From the NCBI RefSeq assembly GCF_026168105.1, contig NZ_LBMW01000060.1:1-39302 (forward strand): a DNA stretch of 39,302 nucleotides, given 5' to 3'. The stretch comes from Streptomyces hygroscopicus (GTDB lineage: Bacteria > Actinomycetota > Actinomycetes > Streptomycetales > Streptomycetaceae). Numbering within the stretch: the first letter of the stretch is position 1; each line of letters opens with the position of its first letter. Position numbers and translations under genes: made by a program. This document shows, piece after piece, positions 15,177 through 22,934 of the stretch. The notes beneath the pieces were generated by a model. That model saw nothing but the letters and a program-made list of their open reading frames with translations, had not been told where the DNA came from and searched no databases.

Positions 15177-16517
15177 TCATCCGAGGGCCTGCCGGGTGTG
15201 CAGTACGTCGATGGCCTCCGCGACGCCGAAGGCCGGCGGAAGCGGTTCATTGGCGACGTACAGCTTCTCCGCGACCGGCCGGGGCAGCGGAAGGTGCTCG
15301 AAGTGGCCGCGGACCACCCGGTCGGGGCCGAGGGGCCGGGGGACGAAGCGGGAGACGGTGGCGATGCGGAACTGTTCGCGGCCGTGCGACACGACGAGCG
15401 CGATCTCCACGACCTTGCGGGAGCCGTCGGCGTAGCGGGCGAGCTGGACGACCACGTCCACCGCGGAGTTGATCTGGTCCTTGAGCGCCTCGAAGGGGAT
15501 CAGCACCTCGGACATGGAGCCGAGGGTCTGCAGCCTCATCAGCGCGTCCTCCGCCGAGTTGGCGTGGACGGTGGCGAGGGAGCCGTCGTGGCCCGTCGAC
15601 ATCGCCTGCAGCATGTCGAGGGTCTCGCCGCCGCGGACCTCGCCGACGATGATCCGGTCGGGGCGCATTCGCAGACTGTTGCGGACCAGGTCTCGAATGG
15701 TGATCCGGCCCTTGCCCTCGACGTTGGGCGGGCGGGACTCGAGGCGGATCACATGCTCCTGCTGGAGCTGGAGTTCGGCGGAGTCCTCGATGGTGATGAT
15801 GCGCTCGTGGGGCGGGATGAGCCCGGACAGGGCGTTGAGCAGGGTCGTCTTCCCGGAGCCCGTACCGCCGCTGACGATCAGGTTGAAGCGGGCGCGGACG
15901 AAGGCGGCCAGCAGCATCAGCATCTGCTCGTCGAGGGAGCCGAGGCCGATGAGTTCGGGGAGCGTGTACGCGCGCGGGAAGCGGCGGATCGTGAGGGTGG
16001 GGCCGGTCAGCGCGAGCGGCGGGATGATGACGTTGACGCGTTCGCCGGTGGGGAGCCGGGCGTCGACCATCGGGTTCGACTCGTCGACGCGCCGGTTGAC
16101 CGTCGAGACGATCCGCTCGATCGTCTGCATCAGCTGTTCGGTGGAGGCGAAGCGCAGCGGGAGCTGTTCGACGCGGCCCGCCCGCTCCACGAAGACCGAG
16201 TCCGGGCCGTTCACCATGATCTCGGTGATCGACGCGTCGGCGAGGAGCGGTTCGAGGACACCGAGCCCTAGGGCCTCGTCGACGACCCGCCGGATCAGCT
16301 GGGACCGTTCGGCGGAGGAGAGGACGGGCCCCTCCCGGCTGATGATGTGGCCGAGGACGCGCTCCAGGCGGACCCGGCGTTCGGCCGCCGCGAGGCCGGA
16401 CATCTCGGCGAGGTCGATCTCTTCGAGGAGCTTGGCGCGGTAGACCGCGACGAGGTGCCCGTCCTCGCGGGCGGCTCCGCCGTCGTCGGGGGCGGCGATA
16501 CGGGAGCGGAGGCTCAT
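15177..16517 (-). CDS. tadA: TadA/CpaF-family pilus-assembly ATPase
   Basis: The 446-residue protein starts at ATG 16517; an upstream open frame through the 15-bp repeats is rejected. An N-terminal helical domain (residues 20-90) precedes ITEIMVNGPDSVFVERAGRVEQL. The motor shows Walker A GGTGSGKT at 217-224 (K223), an Asp box IITIEDSAELQL, Walker B RPDRIIVGEVRGGE and a His box MSTGHDGSLATVHANSAEDAL. This is a complete set for the secretion-ATPase superfamily, CpaF/TadA branch. It should form the cytoplasmic hexamer that powers pilin assembly by TadB/TadC. About 130 bp of mostly tandem repeat separates it from the upstream tadE. Confidence 0.93.
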   Translation of the reverse strand: MSLRSRIAAPDDGGAAREDGHLVAVYRAKLLEEIDLAEMSGLAAAERRVRLERVLGHIISREGPVLSSAERSQLIRRVVDEALGLGVLEPLLADASITEIMVNGPDSVFVERAGRVEQLPLRFASTEQLMQTIERIVSTVNRRVDESNPMVDARLPTGERVNVIIPPLALTGPTLTIRRFPRAYTLPELIGLGSLDEQMLMLLAAFVRARFNLIVSGGTGSGKTTLLNALSGLIPPHERIITIEDSAELQLQQEHVIRLESRPPNVEGKGRITIRDLVRNSLRMRPDRIIVGEVRGGETLDMLQAMSTGHDGSLATVHANSAEDALMRLQTLGSMSEVLIPFEALKDQINSAVDVVVQLARYADGSRKVVEIALVVSHGREQFRIATVSRFVPRPLGPDRVVRGHFEHLPLPRPVAEKLYVANEPLPPAFGVAEAIDVLHTRQALG

Positions 16518-16550
16518 ACCTGTCGTCAACTCCTCTCTGTCGTGAGATCC

Positions 16551-16625
16551 GTGTTGTACGGGTCTGCGCTGTACGGGTCTGTGGCGTGCGGATCCGTGCC
16601 GTACGGGGCCGTGCCGTACGTGGGT
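16551..16625. repeat. 15-bp minisatellite between tadE and tadA
   Basis: Five contiguous 15-bp units (starting at 16551, 16566, 16581, 16596 and 16611) share the core GTGCYGTACGGGTCT with a few substitutions each. They fill most of the gap between the two genes. On the plus strand they would encode repeats such as GSALYGSV, but no gene supports that reading. Confidence 0.85.
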
Positions 16626-16648
16626 CAGGGGTTGAGGGGTTGAGGGGT

Positions 16649-17038
16649 TCAGTGATCGGTGGGCATGGTGGCGTGGCGGGTGACTCTCCAGTCGCTCAGG
16701 AGGGGGATGACGTTGGGGACATTGACGGTGACGGCGGCGGTGGTGGTGTCGGCGCCCTCCTGCACGGCCGGCTGCGGGTTGAGCCAGCCGCTCACCGCGG
16801 CCTGGCCCGCCGCCGCTCCGTCCCGGTGCTGTGAGGCGGCCCGCGCGGCGGCCCGCGCCCCGGACCCGGCCTGGTTGATGCCGTATCCGATGAGGCCGAG
16901 CTGGATGGCGGCCATGCCGACGACAAGGAGGATGGGGAGGAAGCCGGCGAACTCGAGCATGGAGACACCGCGGTCGTCCCAGCGACGGCACCGCCGTCCC
17001 GGCGGTGTCGCCGCGCGGCGGCGGAGAAGAGCCCTCAT
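16649..17038 (-). CDS. TadE-like pseudopilin
   Basis: The 129-residue protein starts at ATG 17038, overlapping the upstream stop as ATGA. A basic N-terminus (RRRAATPPGRRCRRWDDRG) precedes VSMLEFAGFLPILLVVGMAAIQL. Cleavage after the Gly would place Glu at +5, the TadE/prepilin pattern. The following AGSGARAAARAAS helix and a beta-rich tail (TTTAAVTVNVPNVIPLLSDWRVTRHAT) lie outside the membrane. TadE-type proteins are minor pseudopilins needed for pilus assembly. It directly follows a second TadE domain that is fused to CpaE. Confidence 0.85.
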   Translation of the reverse strand: MRALLRRRAATPPGRRCRRWDDRGVSMLEFAGFLPILLVVGMAAIQLGLIGYGINQAGSGARAAARAASQHRDGAAAGQAAVSGWLNPQPAVQEGADTTTAAVTVNVPNVIPLLSDWRVTRHATMPTDH

Positions 17039-18651
17039 CGGCCGTCCCCCTCCAGCGCCGCTCCGGCCGAGCCGTTCACCGGTGGCCAGCCGGGGTTGAC
17101 CCCGGGGAAGAACAGGGGGACTTTCACCTTGACCGTGGCCTTCATCACCGGACCCGCCGGAGTGCAGCCGATGTCCGCCCCGCTCCAGGCACCCGGCAGA
17201 TGCTTCGCCCCCGCCGAGCGGCACGCTCCCGTCCAGTCGCCCCCGGCCGCATACGCCGCCGTGGCCGCCCGCGCCGCCTCGTCCGCCGCGTTGCCCGCCA
17301 GGGAGTAGGTGTAGCCGTACAGGACGCATTCCCACAGGAGCGCCATCACGACCAGCAGGAGCGGGAACATCCCGGCGAATTCGAGGGTCACCGCGCCCCG
17401 GTCGCCGCCTTTGCGCCACAGGCTGAGCGCTCCACGGTCCGACGGCGCCTTCCGCCGCCGGCCGCCCCCTCCCTCCTGCACCGTCACCAGGCCGAGCTCT
17501 CCCGCCAGCGCCCACAACGCCTGCTTCACCGTGGAGCGGGCGTCGAGGTCCTGGAGGCGCCCGGCGTCCACGACCGACTGGAGTTCCTTGAAGGCGGCAG
17601 GTACAGCGGCCCGGGCCACCCGGGTGCCGGTGACGCGCTCGACGAGTCCCGGCTGGATCTCCGTACCGCGCGAGCGGCGGTTGACGACCGTCAGCGTCTC
17701 CTCGGCCTTGCGGATCTGGAGCCGGTCCCACAGGCGCACCATGCGTTTCGCGGCGCGGACCGCGACCACGTCCGGGGTCACGAGGAGCAACGCCTGGTCG
17801 GCGACCTCGACGGCGGCTGCGGTGGCGGAGTTCATCTGGGAGCCGCAGTCGACGATCACCACGTCGTGGCGGGAGCGCAGCGCGCCCAGGATCTGGCGGG
17901 CCACCCGGTCCGTGACCTCCTCTCCGCGTTCGCCTTCGGCGGGAGCCAGGAGGAGTGCGATACCGCTCTCGTGGGTGTAGACCGCGTCCTGCAGCACCCG
18001 CGGATTGATGTCCGTGATCCCGGCGAGGTCGGCGACCGAGCGCCGGAACTGCACGTCGAGGTACGAGGCGATGTCCCCGGACTGCAGGTCCAGGTCGACC
18101 AGCGCGACCGTACGGCCCGACGCACGTGCCGCGAGCGCGAGCTGGACGGCCGTGACCGTGGCGCCGACACCACCCTTCGCGCCGGTCACCGCGACCACGG
18201 TCCCGCCGGGTCCGGCGTACAGCTCGGGGGTTCCACTGCCCAGATGGCGCCGCATGCCCATCGACCAGGCTGCGGCCGCCTGTACGCGTTCGGCGAGGGT
18301 GTCGTAGCCCAGGGGCAGGGTGACGATGCCGCGGGCACCGGAGTCCATCGCGGCCGTGAGCACGCCCGTACTGGTGTCGGAGGTGATCAGGACGACCCCG
18401 ACCGCCGGGAACCGCATCACCAGGTCACGGATGAGGTCGAGTGCCGGGACCGGCCCGATCCGCTCGTGCACGAGCACGACCTCGGGCAGCTCGTCGAGGG
18501 AGTCGCCCGCCAGGTGCGCCAGGGTGTCGAGCAGGGCCGTGGAGTCCGGGACCGGCGCGGCGGGCTCGGCGTCGGGGAGCTGGCCGAGCAGAGTGGCGAG
18601 GGCGCGGGCCGCGTCGGGGTCGCCGACGGCGGGGAGGATACGGACGGTCAT
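17035..18651 (-). CDS. CpaE/TadZ-like ATPase fused to a C-terminal TadE domain
   Basis: The 538-residue protein starts at ATG 18651. Residues 1-130 are a receiver-like fold without a clear acceptor Asp (VVLITSDTSTGVLTAAMDSGARGIVTLPL). Residues 148-385 are a MinD/ParA-type ATPase with the deviant loop AKGGVGAT (158-165), VALVDLDLQSGD and HDVVIVDCGS, as in CpaE/TadZ, which place the pilus machine in the cell. After a Gly/Arg linker (393-418) the frame runs without stop into DRG-AVTLEFAGMFPLLLVVM and a TadE ectodomain with Cys442, Cys477 and Cys496. These two functions are usually separate genes. No start codon lies between them that would include the whole TadE leader. The topology is sound: ATPase inside, TadE outside. 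Confidence 0.87.
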   Translation of the reverse strand: MTVRILPAVGDPDAARALATLLGQLPDAEPAAPVPDSTALLDTLAHLAGDSLDELPEVVLVHERIGPVPALDLIRDLVMRFPAVGVVLITSDTSTGVLTAAMDSGARGIVTLPLGYDTLAERVQAAAAWSMGMRRHLGSGTPELYAGPGGTVVAVTGAKGGVGATVTAVQLALAARASGRTVALVDLDLQSGDIASYLDVQFRRSVADLAGITDINPRVLQDAVYTHESGIALLLAPAEGERGEEVTDRVARQILGALRSRHDVVIVDCGSQMNSATAAAVEVADQALLLVTPDVVAVRAAKRMVRLWDRLQIRKAEETLTVVNRRSRGTEIQPGLVERVTGTRVARAAVPAAFKELQSVVDAGRLQDLDARSTVKQALWALAGELGLVTVQEGGGGRRRKAPSDRGALSLWRKGGDRGAVTLEFAGMFPLLLVVMALLWECVLYGYTYSLAGNAADEAARAATAAYAAGGDWTGACRSAGAKHLPGAWSGADIGCTPAGPVMKATVKVKVPLFFPGVNPGWPPVNGSAGAALEGDGR

Positions 18652-18711
18652 GGGCCGAACCCCCTGGGGACAGGCCCGCTGCGGGCCGGTACGGACCTCA
18701 TGCGCGGCCTC

Positions 18712-19425
18712 CTACTTGTCCTGGTCGAGGGTGTAGGTGCGGTCGCCCGGCGCAACCGTGGTCTCGGAGCCGCCCGCGACCAGGGCGAGCCGGACGTGCT
18801 GGGCGAACGACTCGGCGAACGCGACGCGTTGGGCGTCCACCGTGTCGAGCGCGAAGGTGATGGGGACGGCCTCGGTGGCGCTGGTGCGGCGCTGGTCGGT
18901 GGACTGGCTGGGATCGAGCGCGGTGAGCTTGCCGACATCCAGGACGCGGGCGTTGGTCACGATGACCTTGGACTCGTCCTTGCTCTTGTCGTTGGCGGCC
19001 TTGAAGGTGGCGTAGATGTTGACCCTCGAGCCGGGGTCGATCTTGCCCGCGACGCCGGTCGACGCGTCGATCATGATCGCGATCTCCTGCTGGCCCGGCT
19101 GGAGCGCGGGCCGGTCGACGATCATGTCGCTCTGGAGCAGCGACCCTCTCTGCAGCCTGGTCACGGCGATCTTGCCGCGGATCTGCGAGAGACTGGTGAC
19201 GGCGGTCGCGGACAGCCAGCGCCTGGGCATGGAGACCTGCTCGAACTGGTCCGCCGTGAGCTCCTTGTACGGTGCGATGTCGCTCTTGAGACGGTACGCC
19301 GTGACCTCTGGGCCGACCTTCGAGTTCACGTCGTGAATCACCGACAGCACTCCGGCGAAGGCCCCGATGGCGCACAGGGCCGAGAGGACCATCAGGATGA
19401 CGCCGCGGCGCTGGCGTGAGTTCAT
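18712..19425 (-). CDS. cpaB: CpaB/RcpC-like Flp pilus-assembly protein (SAF domain)
   Basis: The 237-residue protein starts at ATG 19425. An N-terminal membrane anchor (GVILMVLSALCAIGAFAGVLSVI) precedes the SAF-type domain. That domain contains DIAPYKELTADQFEQVSMPRRWL, IRGKIAVTRLQRGSLLQSDMI and the RcpC-like segment QEIAIMIDASTGVAGKIDPGSRVNIYATF. In Gram-negative Tad systems CpaB/RcpC sits at the secretin; here, without an outer membrane, a role at the outer face of the membrane or wall is inferred. It lies 60 bp upstream of the CpaE-TadE fusion and downstream of a repeat-filled gap. Confidence 0.88.
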   Translation of the reverse strand: MNSRQRRGVILMVLSALCAIGAFAGVLSVIHDVNSKVGPEVTAYRLKSDIAPYKELTADQFEQVSMPRRWLSATAVTSLSQIRGKIAVTRLQRGSLLQSDMIVDRPALQPGQQEIAIMIDASTGVAGKIDPGSRVNIYATFKAANDKSKDESKVIVTNARVLDVGKLTALDPSQSTDQRRTSATEAVPITFALDTVDAQRVAFAESFAQHVRLALVAGGSETTVAPGDRTYTLDQDK

Positions 19426-19458
19426 GACGCGGACAACCTCGATCGGGGAGCGGGGACG

Positions 19459-19609
19459 GCGGTCGGGCGGGTCGGGCAGTCGTTCGGCGGGCGGTCGGGC
19501 GGGTCGGGCAGTCGTACGGTCGAGCTCCGGAGTTGCGTGCGTGCGGTCGGGCTGTGGAGTTGCGTGCGGTCGGGCTGTGGAATTGTCTGCGGTCGGGCTG
19601 TGGAGTTGT
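19459..19609. repeat. Compound minisatellite upstream of cpaB
   Basis: Two repeat families lie in the 231-bp gap before the cpaB gene. A 25-bp unit (GCGGTCGGGCGGGTCGGGCA plus five bases) occurs at 19459-19483 and 19491-19515. A 23-bp unit built on GCGGTCGGGCTGTGGAGTTG occurs at 19541, 19564 and 19587, with a divergent copy at 19514-19536 and decayed copies up to about 19657. No protein gene is seen in the gap. Confidence 0.85.
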
Positions 19610-19656
19610 GCGTACGGGCTTGCGTGCGTACAGGCTGTCGAGTTGTGCGTACGGGC

Positions 19657-20517
19657 CTATGTGCCGCCTCGGGGAAGTGCGCGGGCGGTGATGGCCGACT
19701 GCGCGTCGGGGGGCGGCGGCAAGGACGCGGAGCAGAACCCGCAGCGGTCACCGATGAGTTCGAGGCCGCACCAGTGGCACACCTCGCGTCGTACGGACGA
19801 GACGAGCTGGTAGAGCACGGACACGTCGTGCAGACCCGCCGCGAACTCGACGAGCCGGTTGGTCCCCCACCAGCGCGTGGAGTCCTCCGGCAGGGGCACG
19901 GTTGCGACGCCCTGCACACGCCAGGCGGGCGCCAGCGAGGCGGTGACCCAGTCGGAGGGCGGCTGCCCGGCGGCGACGAGCATCCGGGTGCCGAACTCGG
20001 GGCCGGACAGGTCCTCATGCCCGGCCCGTACGAGCTGCGGCCGAGGATTGGCGAGTACGGCGAACTGGGCGCTCGGCACCCAGGACTTGGCGTGGGACGT
20101 GAGGGAGACGGGGATGCGGTCGAGCCGGGTCACCGAGCCGAGGAGGGCGCCGGCGTAGATGTAATGGGCGAGCAGACGCGCGGACGAGGCGAGTACCCCC
20201 GGGCTGAAGTCGCAGACGGACAGCTGGCGTAACTGCTGGGCGAGCAGGGCGAGTCCGAGCGGGGGCAGGTCGACGCCGAGCAGTGCGACGCGGTCGCTCT
20301 CCAGAACGGAGCGGACCGTGCGCAGCCGCTGGACAGCCGGGTCGCCGTCGGCACCGGAGTGCAGGGCGATGACGTACCCGTACTGCTCGATGAGCGCGTG
20401 CATGCCGTTCAGGGACTGTTCGAGCGTCGGTTGGGGCTGGACGGCGGCGGGCGGAGTCTGCCGGTCGAGCGGCGGGAGCACCAGGTCGGGACTGGTGACG
20501 GCTATCGCGATCGGCAC
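19657..20517 (-). CDS. First gene of the Tad operon: hypothetical protein with C-terminal zinc ribbon
   Basis: The 286-residue protein starts at GTG 20517. Residues 1-230 have no signal peptide or membrane helix and no family I recognise; a segment RLRTVRSVLESDRVALLGVDLPPLGLALLAQQL looks like an alpha/beta core. The C-terminal part has CHWCG near C247/C250 and DRCGFC at C259/C262, a treble-clef or zinc-ribbon Cys4 site, followed by a disordered Pro-rich tail. It is the promoter-proximal gene before cpaB. A conserved cytosolic accessory role in the actinobacterial Tad system is inferred from position only. Confidence 0.78.
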   Translation of the reverse strand: MPIAIAVTSPDLVLPPLDRQTPPAAVQPQPTLEQSLNGMHALIEQYGYVIALHSGADGDPAVQRLRTVRSVLESDRVALLGVDLPPLGLALLAQQLRQLSVCDFSPGVLASSARLLAHYIYAGALLGSVTRLDRIPVSLTSHAKSWVPSAQFAVLANPRPQLVRAGHEDLSGPEFGTRMLVAAGQPPSDWVTASLAPAWRVQGVATVPLPEDSTRWWGTNRLVEFAAGLHDVSVLYQLVSSVRREVCHWCGLELIGDRCGFCSASLPPPPDAQSAITARALPRGGT

Positions 20518-20843
20518 GGCTGCACACCACCCCGTTCACTGCGGCGGGGTGGTCGACCACCGCCTCAGTTGGCCCCTGTGACGTCCAATTGCATCGTCCT
20601 GCACGAGCACCATATCCACGGCGTGCCCTACTCAACACCGAATCCGGCAGATCATCTCACCGAAGGTGGGAGCTTGATCGACACAGAGTAGGCGCATATG
20701 CCCCAACTCGACGCGCGCGCCGGGGTGATGGTGCCGTTGGAGGCCTTGACATGCGGATTGGTCTGGACCAAGTTCATTACCCAGGCGGTGGCCACCGTCC
20801 GCCATGCCCTCCTCTCCCCTCTCCCCACACCTCGGAGGCCCAA
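20518..20843. promoter_or_regulatory. Divergent promoter region of the Tad operon and chitinase gene
   Basis: This 326-bp region has no gene. Next to the Tad operon start, ACCACCCCG (20526-20534) pairs with CGGGGTGGT (20545-20553), overlapping a perfect 14-bp palindrome GGTGGTCGACCACC at 20548-20561. The two can form mutually exclusive structures or act as an operator. On the minus strand, TTGAGT then TATGGT with 15-bp spacing (about 20609-20635) is a weak candidate promoter. The chitinase promoter lies at 20746-20774. Confidence 0.5.
20746..20774 (+). promoter_or_regulatory. Chitinase promoter with DasR-type operator
   Basis: TTGACA at 20746-20751 is a consensus -35, with CAAGTT 17 bp downstream as a poor -10. 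The perfect dyad TTGGTCTGGACCAA occupies 20758-20771 in the spacer. It closely matches the DasR-responsive element (core TGGTCTAGACCA) and the direct-repeat elements of Streptomyces chitinase promoters. DasR, a GntR-family repressor released by glucosamine-6-phosphate, would therefore block this promoter. The site is recognised by eye and not scored. Confidence 0.75.
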
Positions 20844-22544
20844 GTGGACCCCGTACCAGGCACGCCCCGCCGCAGACGGACCCTGGCCGGGGCCGCCGTC
20901 GCCGCGCTCGCCCTCTCCCTCCTGGGCGCCGGTCAGGCGGTTGCCGCGGACGTGAACAACGCCAAGAACGCCGGCTTCGAGTCGGGCCTGAGCAACTGGA
21001 ACTGTTCGGCGGGCAGCGGTACGACGGTGTCGTCACCGGTGCACGGCGGCGCGTCCGCCCTCAAGGCGACGCCCGCGGGCCAGGACTACGCGCAGTGCAC
21101 CCAGACGGTCGCGGTCCGGCCCAACTCGACGTACACGCTGAGCGCATGGGTCCAGGGCGGGTACACCTACCTGGGTGCGACGGGCACGGGCACGACGGAC
21201 GTGTCGACGTGGACCCCGGACTCGACGGCGTGGAAGCAGCTGAGCACGACGTTCACCACGGGCTCGTCGACGACGTCCGTGACGGTGTATCTGCACGGCT
21301 GGTACGGACAGGCGGCGTACTACGGGGACGATGTGTCGGTGTACGGCCCGGACGGCGGCGGGGGCGGCGACCCGGGCCCGACCGTTCCCGCGGCTCCCAC
21401 GGGCCTGTCCGTCTCCTCCACCACGTCTTCCTCAGTGTCCCTGTCCTGGAACGCGGTGCCGGGTGCGACGGGCTACGGCGTGTACCGGGACGGCACGAGG
21501 ACGACGACCACGACCGGCACTTCGACCACGGTGACGGGCCTGACCCCGGCTACGTCGTACTCCTTCCGGGTGACGGCGACGAACGCGGCGGGCGAGTCGG
21601 CGAAGTCGGCGTCGGTGACGGCCACGACGGCGGCCTCCGGCGGGGGCGGGGGCGGGTCGCTTCCGAAGCATGCGGTGACCGGCTACTGGCAGAACTTCAA
21701 CAACGGCGCCACGGTCCAGAAGATCTCGGACGTCCCGTCCCAGTACGACATCATCGCGGTGGCGTTCGCCGACGCCACGAGCACACCGGGCGCGGTGTCC
21801 TTCACGCTGGACTCGTCGGGCCTGGGCGGCTACACGGTGGACCAGTTCAAGGCGGACGTCGCCGCAAAGCACGCGGCCGGCAAGAAGGTGATCGTCTCGG
21901 TCGGCGGCCAGAACGGCACGGTGTCGGTGAGCGACGCGGCGTCGGCGACGAACTTCGCGAACTCGGTCTACTCGCTGATGCAGACGTACGGGTTCGACGG
22001 GGTGGACATCGACCTGGAGAACGGACTGAACGCGACGTACATGTCCCAGGCGCTGCGACAGCTGTCGTCGAAGGCGGGCTCATCATTGATCATCAGCATG
22101 GCCCCGCAGACGATCGACATGCAGTCGACGTCGAACGCGTACTTCCAGACGGCGCTGAACGTCAGGGACATCCTGACGGTCGTCAACACCCAGTACTACA
22201 ACAGCGGTTCCATGCTGGGCTGTGACGGCAAGCTCTACAGCCAGGGCTCGGTGGACTTCCTGACGGCCCTGGCCTGCATCCAGCTGGAGGGCGGCCTCTC
22301 CCCGTCCCAGGTGGGCCTTGGCGTCCCGGCCTCCACGAGCGCGGCGGGCAGCGGCTACGTCTCCCCGTCGGTGGTGGACAGCGCCCTGGACTGCCTGACG
22401 AAGGCCACGAACTGCGGCTCCTTCAAGCCCTCGAAGACGTACCCGGACCTGCGGGGCGCGATGACGTGGTCCACGAACTGGGACGCGGCCTCGGGCAACG
22501 CGTGGTCGGGTGCGGTGGGGCCGCACGTACACGCGCTGCCCTGA
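20844..22544 (+). CDS. Secreted GH18 chitinase with CBM and fibronectin-III modules
   Basis: The 566-residue protein starts at GTG 20844, with GGAGG at 20834-20838. The signal peptide has an RRRR motif and an LAGAAVAALALSLLGAGQAVAA core (twin-arginine-like region TPRRRRTL). Modules in order: a CBM4/9- or CBM16-like beta-sandwich (~35-165), a Gly/Pro linker, an FN3 domain (~180-262), a Gly-rich linker, then the GH18 barrel (~275-566). The catalytic motif DGVDIDLE ends at E392. SVGGQNG, MAPQTIDMQ and VVNTQYYNSG are the expected substrate strands. It hydrolyses chitin outside the cell, feeding chitooligosaccharides to uptake systems. Control by DasR is indicated by the upstream dyad. Confidence 0.93.
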   Translation: MDPVPGTPRRRRTLAGAAVAALALSLLGAGQAVAADVNNAKNAGFESGLSNWNCSAGSGTTVSSPVHGGASALKATPAGQDYAQCTQTVAVRPNSTYTLSAWVQGGYTYLGATGTGTTDVSTWTPDSTAWKQLSTTFTTGSSTTSVTVYLHGWYGQAAYYGDDVSVYGPDGGGGGDPGPTVPAAPTGLSVSSTTSSSVSLSWNAVPGATGYGVYRDGTRTTTTTGTSTTVTGLTPATSYSFRVTATNAAGESAKSASVTATTAASGGGGGGSLPKHAVTGYWQNFNNGATVQKISDVPSQYDIIAVAFADATSTPGAVSFTLDSSGLGGYTVDQFKADVAAKHAAGKKVIVSVGGQNGTVSVSDAASATNFANSVYSLMQTYGFDGVDIDLENGLNATYMSQALRQLSSKAGSSLIISMAPQTIDMQSTSNAYFQTALNVRDILTVVNTQYYNSGSMLGCDGKLYSQGSVDFLTALACIQLEGGLSPSQVGLGVPASTSAAGSGYVSPSVVDSALDCLTKATNCGSFKPSKTYPDLRGAMTWSTNWDAASGNAWSGAVGPHVHALP

Positions 22545-22569
22545 GGTGGCGCTTGCGACCCCTCACACG

Positions 22570-22599
22570 GACGCCCGGACCCACAGGGGTCCGGGCGTC
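22570..22599 (+). terminator. Terminator of the chitinase gene
   Basis: GACGCCCGGACCC (22570-22582) pairs perfectly with 22587-22599 around an ACAG loop, 26 nt past the chitinase stop. No T-tract follows. It touches the end of the possible extended frame of the minus-strand S1-like gene. Confidence 0.85.
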
Positions 22600-22673
22600 A
22601 CCCGTCCAACAGGTCGGTGACGTACTCCCGAAGCACCTGTGAGGGCAGTCCCTCGAGGTCGAGCTCGTGCAGT

Positions 22674-22934
22674 TCAGCGCGAGTGCAGCCGCCGCGCCAT
22701 CGCGATGTCCCTTTCCAGAGCGCTCAGTCGCACCGGCTCCCTTGAGGCGTCGAGCACAACGGCACGGAACCGGTCTCCCGCCTTCGGCGGCGGAACCTCG
22801 CTGTCCCACCAGGACGGGTGCTTCACCTGGTCAATGAATCCGATCCGGCCGTCTGCCTCGACCTGGGCACCGACGAAGCCCACCGCCGTCACAACGACAT
22901 CGAACTCCTGGTGATCAGCCAACATCGTGATCAC
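22674..22934 (-). CDS. Small S1/OB-fold-like protein, possibly frameshifted at the 3' end
   Basis: The 86-residue frame starts at GTG 22934 or ATG 22925. FDVVVTAVGFVGAQVEADGR-IGFIDQ followed by KAGDRFRAVVLDASREPVRLSALERDI has the strand order and turn pattern of an S1 RNA-binding or related OB fold, usually found within larger proteins. After the TGA at 22674, the next frame continues directly with RAELHELDLEGLPSQVLREY and ends at 22598, with a protein-like sequence and no start of its own. One base gained or lost near 22675-22685 would join them into a ~110-residue protein. I cannot name the family; the S1 call is a pattern match. Confidence 0.55.
   Translation of the reverse strand: MITMLADHQEFDVVVTAVGFVGAQVEADGRIGFIDQVKHPSWWDSEVPPPKAGDRFRAVVLDASREPVRLSALERDIAMARRLHSR

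Noticed and set aside
19459..19657. CRISPR-like array
   Set aside because: Units are contiguous or irregularly spaced with no unique spacers of constant length, and no cas genes occur. It is a minisatellite.
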